Shown in pieces: positions 33,723 through 39,655 of a DNA stretch of 53,366 nt. The translations under genes and the position numbers were made by a program. The notes beneath the pieces are model-generated. The model was not told the origin of the DNA. It was given only the letters and a program-made list of their open reading frames with translations, and searched no databases. Source of the stretch: Janthinobacterium sp. ROICE36 (lineage in GTDB: Bacteria > Pseudomonadota > Gammaproteobacteria > Burkholderiales > Burkholderiaceae_D); contig NZ_PEBS01000042.1 of NCBI RefSeq assembly GCF_002869965.1, positions 1-53,366 on the forward strand. The letters run 5' to 3'. Every line of letters begins with the position of its first letter. Within the stretch, counting starts at the first letter, position 1.

Positions 33723-34199
33723 CTAAATTACATGTGCCCACCGTCGACCTGTTACAACAAGGGTGACGAGCGTCTTACTGCACCCCACTTCCGCGCCAAT
33801 CCGACTGTGCGTCATGCCACTGCGCTTGAGCGTCCGAATACGCCTAACACCATCATCATCTATGACGCATTTTGGATTTTCTTGACCGGAATAGAAATAT
33901 GCACCGCCACGCTCCTTATCTCTGCTATCGGCGATATTCTGCAACTGGGTGCCAAGGGAAAGATGCACTGGATTAACGCACTGCGGGTTATCGCACGAAT
34001 GCATGACGACCAGTCCATCTGAGATACTTCCATGAAAGGCGATGCGGGAGAGCCGGTGTGCGCGGTTCGTTTCTGGGAAGGACGCAACGAAGGCGCGACC
34101 ATATCCATCCTTATCGAGACAGAGCGTCCAATTCCTACAGCCTGATGGGGTGATTCGAACACGAGCGCGCACATATTCGCGCAGTTCTTCCATAGTCAT
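33723..34199 (-). CDS. HNH endonuclease
   Basis: This encodes 158 residues from the ATG at 34199 (GGAG five bases upstream). The zinc-binding HNH core is VVMHSCDNPQCVNPVHLSLG at about 64-84, preceded by a GCRNWTLCLDKDGYGRAFVA strand region. The C-terminus (IRTLKRSGMTHSRIGAEVGC, then SKTLVTLVV) is a helix-turn-helix. This layout is usual for free-standing phage HNH homing enzymes. It lies 25 bases beyond the tRNA gene's 5' end, a frequent place for such elements. Confidence 0.85.
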   Translation of the reverse strand: MTMEELREYVRARVRITPSGCRNWTLCLDKDGYGRAFVASFPETNRAHRLSRIAFHGSISDGLVVMHSCDNPQCVNPVHLSLGTQLQNIADSRDKERGGAYFYSGQENPKCVIDDDGVRRIRTLKRSGMTHSRIGAEVGCSKTLVTLVVTGRRWAHVI

Positions 34200-34340
34200 A
34201 CCCACTCCTTAAGTGAGATCCTTGGGGATCTCGCGGAAGTCGCCCAAGGGAGGCGGCGTATCGAGCTGCAGGCTCTATCCGCGAGGTTCTTGCTCATGCC
34301 TGCGCCGGAATTGGCGCCGTGTGGTCGGGTGCTGTCTTCG

Positions 34341-34364
34341 CTACTTCATGATGTACCTCCTTTT
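34341..34364 (-). other. Possible two-codon minigene (ATG AAG TAG)
   Basis: On the minus strand an ideal ribosome site (AAAGGAGG) stands six bases before ATG AAG TAG. No longer frame follows. Known minigenes of this form, such as lambda bar, deplete a tRNA by peptidyl-tRNA drop-off. A decayed gene start is the simpler alternative. The 34200-34495 stretch otherwise holds a GAGATCC/GGATCTC hairpin near 34216 and the hic promoter. Confidence 0.3.
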
Positions 34365-34415
34365 CAGGCCTGCGGCGGCATGCTCGCGCGCGCATCTGGC
34401 CTCACCAAATATTAC

Positions 34416-34465
34416 ACAAAAATGTATAAATAATTCTTCCTTATTTACACATTTTTGTATAAAAT
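34416..34465 (+). promoter_or_regulatory. Promoter and operator of hicAB
   Basis: ACAAAAATGT (34416-34425) and its exact inverse ACATTTTTGT (34449-34458) are centred 33 bases apart, about three helical turns. A TATAAAAT -10-like element (34458-34465) overlaps the second arm. HicB antitoxins are known to bind such inverted repeats and repress their own operon, so I infer autoregulation here. Confidence 0.6.
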
Positions 34466-34495
34466 AGCCTCATTGAAACAAACAAAGGAGGTGCG

Positions 34496-34672
34496 GTGAA
34501 ACAGAGTGAGTTTGTTCGGTGGCTGAAACTGCAGGGAGCGACTTTCACAGATAGTACGAATCACACGAAAGTCCAACTCAACGGCAAAACCAGCTACCTA
34601 CCGAGACACCCGAGCAAGGAACTTAAAACAGGACTTGTTCAAGGCGTCAAGAAGCAACTAAATCTGAAGTGA
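34496..34672 (+). CDS. hicA: HicA-family mRNA interferase toxin
   Basis: This encodes 58 residues from a GTG at 34496 with a perfect GGAGG site. HicA features are all present: an N-terminal SEFVRWLKLQGATF helix, the catalytic His in TNHTKVQLNG, and RHPSKELKTGLVQGVKKQL at the end. HicA toxins cut mRNA with a dsRBD-like fold and are held by HicB. The antitoxin gene follows 70 bases downstream, in the usual toxin-first order. Confidence 0.88.
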   Translation: MKQSEFVRWLKLQGATFTDSTNHTKVQLNGKTSYLPRHPSKELKTGLVQGVKKQLNLK

Positions 34673-34741
34673 GGCAAGCCCCGAAAGGGGTTTGCAGCAC
34701 CATTCACAGCACCAGCTATCCGCACCAAGAAGAGGACGAAT

Positions 34742-35158
34742 ATGAAATATCCTGCAAGCTTTACACCCGATCCGGACGGCGGCTATGTCGTCACGTTCCG
34801 CGATATTCCTGAGGCCATCACCCAAGGCGATGACGACGACGAAGCGATGTTTATGGCCCGCGATGTGCTGCGCGAGGCCATGAGCATCTATTTCGATGAG
34901 AAGCGGCCTGTGCCGATGCCATCGAAAGCGCAGCGCGATGAGCGCCTGGTCGATCTCCCCATCAGTGTCGCGGCCAAGGTGCTGCTGCTCAACGAAATGC
35001 TGACCCAGAAGGTCAACGCCTCTGAGTTGAGCCGGCGCCTTGGCGCTTCACCACAAACGGCTGCGCGGCTGACTGACCTGGAGCATGCGACAAAGATCGA
35101 CCAGATCGACGCCGCGCTGCAGGCGCTGGGTAAGCGACTTGAAGTGTCGCTTTCTTAA
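34742..35158 (+). CDS. hicB: HicB-family antitoxin
   Basis: This encodes 138 residues. The N-terminal partial RNase-H-like fold of HicB is clear (YPASFTPDPDGGYVVTFRDI, then PEAITQGDDDDEAMFMARDV). The C-terminal part (LTQKVNASELSRRLGASPQT, then AARLTDLEHATKIDQIDAAL) is a helix-turn-helix for operator binding. It neutralises HicA and represses the operon. The gene is on the strand opposite the late genes and its stop overlaps the stop of the small 35155-35331 gene. Confidence 0.88.
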   Translation: MKYPASFTPDPDGGYVVTFRDIPEAITQGDDDDEAMFMARDVLREAMSIYFDEKRPVPMPSKAQRDERLVDLPISVAAKVLLLNEMLTQKVNASELSRRLGASPQTAARLTDLEHATKIDQIDAALQALGKRLEVSLS

Positions 35159-35331
35159 TCACCCTCCACGTCCAGCATGCGCTGGAACTGGCGCACCACG
35201 TCGGCGTCGAGCTGGTCAATCACCTCTTGGCGCGTGGGTGGCTCGGTCGGCGCTGTGTCGGCGATGATGGCGGCCATTTCTCCGGGCGTGCGCCGAAGTC
35301 GAAGGCGCTTGAGGATGGCTATTGCGTTCAT
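35155..35331 (-). CDS. Small hypothetical protein, first gene after the late promoter
   Basis: This encodes 58 residues on the minus strand (AIAILKRLRLRRTPGEMAAI at the start; RQEVIDQLDADVVRQFQRML near the end). It is basic at the N-terminus and acidic and helical after. There is no strong ribosome site, so the call rests on composition. It is the first frame behind the candidate late promoter and terminator and its stop overlaps that of hicB on the other strand. Confidence 0.5.
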   Translation of the reverse strand: MNAIAILKRLRLRRTPGEMAAIIADTAPTEPPTRQEVIDQLDADVVRQFQRMLDVEGD

Positions 35332-35360
35332 GATCGCATCATTGTGGCGCTAAATGCAAA

Positions 35361-35378
35361 AAACCACCTCAAGGGTGG
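35361..35378 (-). terminator. Terminator in the late leader (tR'-like)
   Basis: On the minus strand CCACC, CTTGA and GGTGG are followed by six T. It lies about 160 bases after the start point expected for the promoter at 35561-35535. A second hairpin (CCCGG, eight bases, CCGGG) lies a little before it in the leader. The arrangement matches a terminator that the Q-type protein must overcome. Confidence 0.75.
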
Positions 35379-35534
35379 CTTCATGGGTTCGTCCCGGACA
35401 ATCTGCCGGGTACTACGCAAATTCAAGGCGTGCAGATACGGCGCTGGGTCCGGGTACTGTCGCTAGTTCCGGCTATCGGTGGCGCCAAGCGCACATTACG
35501 ATTTCCGGAAGAGTTTTCTTGAATAAGAGCCTGC

Positions 35535-35561
35535 ATTATACAACGGAATACTGTTTGTAAA
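35535..35561 (-). promoter_or_regulatory. Candidate late promoter (pR'-like)
   Basis: TTTACA (35561-35556) and TATAAT (35540-35535) face the late genes with a 15-base spacer, slightly short of optimal. The promoter lies just after the Q-like gene and before the terminator at 35378-35361. This is the order Q, pR', tR' known from lambdoid phages. No gene is in the leader itself. Confidence 0.6.
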
Positions 35562-35568
35562 CACAGGT
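35549..35568 (-). promoter_or_regulatory. LexA-type box over the late promoter
   Basis: TACTGTTTGTAAACACAGGT carries the CTGT-N8-ACAG core and covers the -35 element of the candidate late promoter. One outer half matches less well. If LexA binds here, the late operon would be directly repressed until DNA damage. Confidence 0.6.
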
Positions 35569-35583
35569 TCACTACATTTTTCG

Positions 35584-36126
35584 CTACCGGTCGTCGCCAC
35601 GCAACAAGCCGCCCGCTCTGCCCGAGTGGCTATCGGAAATGGCGCTCAACTCGCTCACCATGTCCTTGACGCGCTCCAGCTCCAGGCCGGCTGTACCGTG
35701 AATCGCGGCGGCGCCCGAACCCTTGCAGCTGGTGCAGATGCCATTGCCCAGCAGTGCCTTGACGCCGGTACCACTGCAGCCTTTGCAGGTGCTGTCGAGC
35801 CAGTGCGCCAGCGACTTCTCGGCCACGCGGCGATACAGCGCCTGGGCCGACTGGGCATCCCAGGCCGTATTTTCCGGCAGCCAGCGGCGCGCCTGACCGC
35901 GCCGGATCACCTCGGCAGTCCAGATGCGCAGCAGCTGCGCCAGGTTGCCCGCATTGCCTTCAAACATTTTCGTGAGCGTACCGTCGGCATATTTCACGCG
36001 ACATAGCAGCGCACCGATATCGCCGGCCAGGGCAGCGGCGGCCAGCGGCTCGGTCTGGTGGTGCAGCGCGTCGTCCAGCAGGTTTGACGAACCGATAGCG
36101 GAAATATAACGATCTGCAAAACCCAT
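35584..36126 (-). CDS. Q-like zinc-motif protein, late antiterminator candidate
   Basis: This encodes 180 residues from the ATG at 36126 with GGAGGGT upstream; a longer frame to 36204 is rejected. A DnaJ-like four-Cys motif is seen: CKGCSGTG at 114-121 and CTSCKGSG at 131-138. Such motifs occur in phage Q antiterminators. It is the last gene of the early operon and stands directly before the candidate late promoter and terminator, the place of Q in lambdoid phages. I infer that it loads on RNA polymerase at that promoter. Direct sequence match to a named Q family was not made. Confidence 0.65.
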   Translation of the reverse strand: MGFADRYISAIGSSNLLDDALHHQTEPLAAAALAGDIGALLCRVKYADGTLTKMFEGNAGNLAQLLRIWTAEVIRRGQARRWLPENTAWDAQSAQALYRRVAEKSLAHWLDSTCKGCSGTGVKALLGNGICTSCKGSGAAAIHGTAGLELERVKDMVSELSAISDSHSGRAGGLLRGDDR

Positions 36127-36210
36127 AACACCCTCCGAAAGACGATGACACGAGCGTATCACATGCGACCAAATATTTATGATTTTCAACATGATTTTCG
36201 ACACATATTT

Positions 36211-36621
36211 TCATCCTTGCAGTTGCGCCAGCGCCCGCTGCTGCGCCGCCACCAGCACGCCGATTTCCAGCCTCGGCAGCGCCCGGACGTAATAGCTGAT
36301 CGATTTGCTGATCGCCGCGTATTCGCCAGTCGTCAGGTCGAGCAGTGCTGTCGGCCTGGCACATGCCTTGCGCAATGCGTCCCATGCCTTCACGCCTGCC
36401 GCGTACAGCGGCTTGTTGCCCATCTGCGACCAAATTGCCACGCTGGTGAGCAGGTGTTCGGTCAGCGTATTGGCAACTGGCGCCGGCGCAGCACCGCGCT
36501 TTGCCGCATCGAGCGCCAGGAGCATGGCCATGGCCAGCTGGTCGCACGTGTCGGCATCGATGCGCTGCTTGACGGCGATCAGGTCGAGCGCGCTGGCGGG
36601 GCCAGGATATCGTGCACTCAT
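36211..36621 (-). CDS. Hypothetical early-operon protein
   Basis: This encodes 136 residues, joined to the preceding nuclease-like gene by a one-base overlap. It is helical (ALDLIAVKQRIDADTCDQLA, then MAMLLALDAAKRGAAPAPVA) with a later DLTTGEYAAISKSISYYVRA. Proteins with this arrangement occur near the end of early operons in related phages. There is no catalytic motif. The 84 bases to the Q-like gene hold nothing notable. Confidence 0.6.
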   Translation of the reverse strand: MSARYPGPASALDLIAVKQRIDADTCDQLAMAMLLALDAAKRGAAPAPVANTLTEHLLTSVAIWSQMGNKPLYAAGVKAWDALRKACARPTALLDLTTGEYAAISKSISYYVRALPRLEIGVLVAAQQRALAQLQG

Positions 36622-36968
36622 CAGAATTCCTCCAGTTTCCAGCCGCCACCCAACTTCTTCGGCAGCGCCTGCACGGCGACGAAGCGCAGGGGGTACATGT
36701 CGGCCGCGATCTTGATCTTCGCGCGCGCATCGTCTTGCCAGTGGCCTTTCACTTCGTGCGCCTCCAGCGCGCCGCCAGCCAAGAGCACGGCGAAGTCAGG
36801 CGTGTAAAACGTGTTATCGGCCAGGCGGAATTTCAGGCCTTCGAACTTGTACCAGGCCACCTCCCCGGCCGCCTTGCGCAGCTCCAGCGTCCTGGCATAG
36901 GCCGCCTCGGTCTGGTTCATGGCGCCGACCTTGAGGCGGCCCAGTGCCTGCAAGCCACGGGGCATCAT
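36621..36968 (-). CDS. DUF1064-like nuclease
   Basis: This encodes 115 residues (or 99 from the Met at 17). The motif NQTEAAYARTLELRKAAGEV opens the domain. YTPDFAVLL then EAHEVKGHWQDDARAKIKIA supply a D, E-x-K arrangement of the PD-(D/E)XK type (about 55-95). DUF1064 proteins are phage-encoded nucleases near replication and recombination genes and may act on branched DNA. It is coupled to both neighbours. Confidence 0.7.
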   Translation of the reverse strand: MMPRGLQALGRLKVGAMNQTEAAYARTLELRKAAGEVAWYKFEGLKFRLADNTFYTPDFAVLLAGGALEAHEVKGHWQDDARAKIKIAADMYPLRFVAVQALPKKLGGGWKLEEF

Positions 36969-37315
36969 TGGCCCGCCTCCAGTTTCGCAATCACGGCCCG
37001 AACGATGGCCAGACGGATGCCGTCGTCGCGATTATCGATCTCGGTTTCGAATACTTCGCGCGCTTGCTTCCCATGCGCCCAAACAGCATTTACGCTGCCC
37101 CAGTTGTGCAGGAGATCAATTTCGTGTTCGGTGCTGAGCGGCCCTGCCGCCGCCCAGTCGCCAGCCCAGTCCGGCACCAGCGCCTGGCCACGGCTTTCGG
37201 CCGCGCCCGCCGGCGGCTTGCCGAGCAGTGCACCGTCGACCTCGACAATGCTGGTCCAGCCAAGCAGCTCGGCCAGGCGTTTGTTTGCTGCGATTTTGTT
37301 TTCTTGATTTTTCAT
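36965..37315 (-). CDS. Phage ABA-sandwich-like hypothetical protein
   Basis: This encodes 116 residues, overlapping the DUF1064-like gene by ATGA. It begins with a helical stretch (NKRLAELLGWTSIVEVDGAL), continues to VPDWAGDWAAAGPLSTEHEI and ends with DGIRLAIVRAVIAKLEAGQ. This layout is known for small phage proteins of the ABA-sandwich/NinX type. Function is unknown; it belongs to the nin-like region between replication and Q. Confidence 0.6.
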   Translation of the reverse strand: MKNQENKIAANKRLAELLGWTSIVEVDGALLGKPPAGAAESRGQALVPDWAGDWAAAGPLSTEHEIDLLHNWGSVNAVWAHGKQAREVFETEIDNRDDGIRLAIVRAVIAKLEAGQ

Positions 37316-37351
37316 TTGAAGCCTTTTAAGCCGTTTTTTCTAATGGGTACG

Positions 37352-38245
37352 TCACTTCGTAGCGGCCATGGCCCTTGCGCAGTGCGGCGGTGCCTCTGGC
37401 AAATCCTGAGCGGCATTCGCAGCCTGGACACTCTGACGTTTCCCCCTGTGCGACTCCCAATCGAAGACCACCAGCCTGCCGCCACCCTCGCGCAGTCGGT
37501 CAAACGCCCGCGCACCCAGGAACTGCTCCAGGCCGGCAGCGTCCAGATTGCTGATGACGATGGTCGGGCGCGCCGCCTCATATCGGCCGTTGATGATCTC
37601 GAAGAGGATCAGCTTTTCCGTGTCGCTACCGTGCTGCACGCCCACCTCGTCGAGGATCAGCAGATCAGGGTCGACCAGATCGCGGATGGCCTGCGCCTCG
37701 GTGCGACCAGCGCCCTTGGCGTAGGTTTCTTTGACGGAGCGCACCGCGCGCATCACCGATGTGAATATCGCCTGGCGCCCTTGCGCCATGATGTGGTGGG
37801 CAATGCCTACGGCCAAATGCGTCTTCCCGGTTCCGACGTCGCCAGCGAAGATCAGGCATGCGCCAGTGGCCCGTGCATCTTCGAAGTTCTCGGCGTACCG
37901 GGTGGCCACGGCCAGCGCACGCTCGGCGCCAGGGCAATCCGGCCGGTACGATTCGAGGCGGCGATCAGCAAAACGCTCGGGAATAGCGGCACGGCCGAGC
38001 TTTGCGCTCCATTCGCGCGCCTTGAGCTCTTGGCGCCAGGCGGCGCGCTGCTCGGCCTCTCGCACCTGGTCCTCGACGTTCATGCAATCCGGGCAGCCGG
38101 ACCAGGCGCCGCGAATCAGCATTGCCGTGTACTCGCCGTGCATCGGGCACCGCTCGATCTGCGCGCTGGCGTAGCGTTTCTTGCCTTCAAAAGGTGCCAT
38201 CTGCCTTAACGCCCTTGTGGTAATCCTGCTTGCCAAAGTTTCCAT
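37352..38245 (-). CDS. dnaC: DnaC-like helicase loader
   Basis: This encodes 297 residues from the ATG at 38245 (AAAGG upstream), which overlaps the end of the initiator gene by 59 bases. The AAA+ core shows Walker A GDVGTGKTHLA at about 135-145 and Walker B LLILDEVG near 193. A Cys cluster (CPMHGEY at 33, CPDC at 51) near the N-terminus probably binds zinc and the helicase. In phages this pairs with an initiator to place the host DnaB helicase at the origin. The C-terminus is extended and Ala-rich. Confidence 0.88.
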   Translation of the reverse strand: METLASRITTRALRQMAPFEGKKRYASAQIERCPMHGEYTAMLIRGAWSGCPDCMNVEDQVREAEQRAAWRQELKAREWSAKLGRAAIPERFADRRLESYRPDCPGAERALAVATRYAENFEDARATGACLIFAGDVGTGKTHLAVGIAHHIMAQGRQAIFTSVMRAVRSVKETYAKGAGRTEAQAIRDLVDPDLLILDEVGVQHGSDTEKLILFEIINGRYEAARPTIVISNLDAAGLEQFLGARAFDRLREGGGRLVVFDWESHRGKRQSVQAANAAQDLPEAPPHCARAMAATK

Positions 38246-39251
38246 GGATGACGCCTTTCTGTGTTTGCGTTGCGCCGACTGCCCAGTCGGCCTTGTAGTG
38301 CTCTCCTGGCCCGAAGAACGTGGCCGGCTGTTTCGTGAATTGCGGCTCGGTGCGCGAGAACAGCACGTAGTTCGCGTACCGTTGCACGCCAGCAAGGAGC
38401 GCTTCGGCCGGTACGCCCTCCTTCCGGCGGGCCGTCCAGCCCTTGTACGAATCCTTTTTGCTTGCACCGGGGCGCGGCGGGTACGCTTGCCAGGCCGTTT
38501 CGAATTCTTCGGGGTAAGGCTCGGGAGGCGAAGCCGACGAAGGTTTTAGGTTTACTGGTTTATGGTTATTGGTTATTGGTTCTTGGTTAGTGTGCGACCG
38601 GTTAGGCGACCCGGCATGCGACACTAAGGCGACTTGGTATGCGACCTGTATGCGATCCATTGCTGATATCAGCAGCGGTTCCTGTGCGACCTCAACAGGA
38701 AATTCCTCGCCGCTGCGCACATCGACATACTCGGCGAGCAAATCACCCTCTGCATCGCCCATGCATGCGACCGCGACCTGGTGCAGTACGAAGGCATGTT
38801 TGCCATATTTGCTGCGCAGTTGATGTAGACGGCTTTTCATGTTTGCAGTGACCCCGACCTTGACAGTCGTGGGGCTGACGCGCACGGCATACATGACACC
38901 CTCGCCCGGCATGTATCGGCCGTTCTGATACCTGGTCGCGGCACTCTTCTTGCCGTTCGCCTTTGCGGTCTCAGCTTTAGCCTGGTAGTCCGCTATCACC
39001 TGTTCGCAGACCTCGTGGCGGTAGCCGTCGTCAGTTTTAATGAATTTGAAGCGCAGCAGGCGCTCGACAATCGCGTGCTCGTCCGCCGTATCAACGCCTA
39101 ATGCGTCGCACAGCACATCGATATCGAGCGGCAGTGGCGCTTCTGCGTCGTAGTAGACGTCCATCATGTCGCGGTAAATCCAGCGCGCCTGGCGAGACAT
39201 GTTCACCGTCCCGGATCGGAAGTCGCCGATGTGGAAGGGGTAATAATTCAA
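38187..39251 (-). CDS. Replication initiator with YdaU-like (DUF1376) N-domain and GIY-YIG-like insertion
   Basis: This encodes 354 residues. Residues 1-100 are a DUF1376-type winged-helix domain (YYPFHIGDFRSGTVNMSRQA, then RWIYRDMMDVYYD). Residues about 119-190 look like a T5orf172/MUG113-type GIY-YIG domain: MYAVRVSPTTVKVGVTANMK, then SRLHQLRSKYG with Arg141, and Glu168 in GDAEGDLLAEY. The C-terminal third (PYPEEFETAWQAYPPRPGAS) is the helicase-recruiting part seen in such initiators. Between 200 and 240 the codons are made of two repeat arrays, so the origin seems to lie inside the gene. The inserted domain is unexpected in an initiator. Confidence 0.75.
   Translation of the reverse strand: MNYYPFHIGDFRSGTVNMSRQARWIYRDMMDVYYDAEAPLPLDIDVLCDALGVDTADEHAIVERLLRFKFIKTDDGYRHEVCEQVIADYQAKAETAKANGKKSAATRYQNGRYMPGEGVMYAVRVSPTTVKVGVTANMKSRLHQLRSKYGKHAFVLHQVAVACMGDAEGDLLAEYVDVRSGEEFPVEVAQEPLLISAMDRIQVAYQVALVSHAGSPNRSHTNQEPITNNHKPVNLKPSSASPPEPYPEEFETAWQAYPPRPGASKKDSYKGWTARRKEGVPAEALLAGVQRYANYVLFSRTEPQFTKQPATFFGPGEHYKADWAVGATQTQKGVIHGNFGKQDYHKGVKADGTF
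38542..38656. repeat. Iteron arrays, candidate replication origin
   Basis: On the plus strand GGTT recurs at 38542, 38549, 38557, 38564, 38571, 38578 and 38585 (seven-base period, AT-rich). Next, GCGAC (last copy GCGAT) recurs at 38594, 38606, 38618, 38629, 38641 and 38652, one helical turn apart. An AT-rich block beside iterons inside the initiator gene resembles lambda ori within gene O. I infer binding sites for the encoded initiator and a melting region. Confidence 0.65.
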
Positions 39252-39655
39252 GTTCGCACCTCCTGCCCGCGCGCCGCACCGAACAGCGCAGCCACGAGGG
39301 GATCACCCACGGCGCGGGCCTTACGGATCCAGTGCTTGCTGCGCCAGCGCGCCTGCATCTGGTCCCAGCGACCGTCCAGCTTGGCCTTGGCCTCGAAGCG
39401 CAGGCGAACCTGACGCTTCGTCATGTGCTTCAGCTTGCACTTGGCGTCCGGCAGGTCGCCGACCGCATACACGGCCATAGCGGCGCCAGCGCGCGGGTGC
39501 GGCTTCCAGCCGGCGATGTAAATCTTGCGATCGGCGTGCAGCTGGCCTATCCACTTGAGCACGGTGGCTTGGCTGACGCCCGACTTGATGACGATCTCGG
39601 CCTTGGTACCGGGCATGGCGCCCAGCACGAACTCACTGAAATTTGCGCGCGTCAC
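39248..39655 (-). CDS. Winged-helix regulator-like protein
   Basis: This encodes 135 residues with ATGA overlaps at both ends. A helix-turn-helix is seen at about 17-45 (TKAEIVIKSGVSQATVLKWI). The middle is basic and rich in Arg/Lys. The C-terminus DPLVAALFGAARGQEVR repeats that of the 44702-45085 product, so the two are related or share a docking motif. It lies between the helicase-methyltransferase and initiator genes; it probably binds DNA. Confidence 0.65.
   Translation of the reverse strand: MTRANFSEFVLGAMPGTKAEIVIKSGVSQATVLKWIGQLHADRKIYIAGWKPHPRAGAAMAVYAVGDLPDAKCKLKHMTKRQVRLRFEAKAKLDGRWDQMQARWRSKHWIRKARAVGDPLVAALFGAARGQEVRT

Noticed and set aside
37352..38467. Longer start for the DnaC-like gene
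   Set aside because: The added N-terminal part is Arg/Ser-rich and lies over the initiator gene; ATG 38245 has a ribosome site.
38542..38656. CRISPR array
   Set aside because: Repeats are only 5-8 bases with no unique spacers of constant size; they fit origin iterons.
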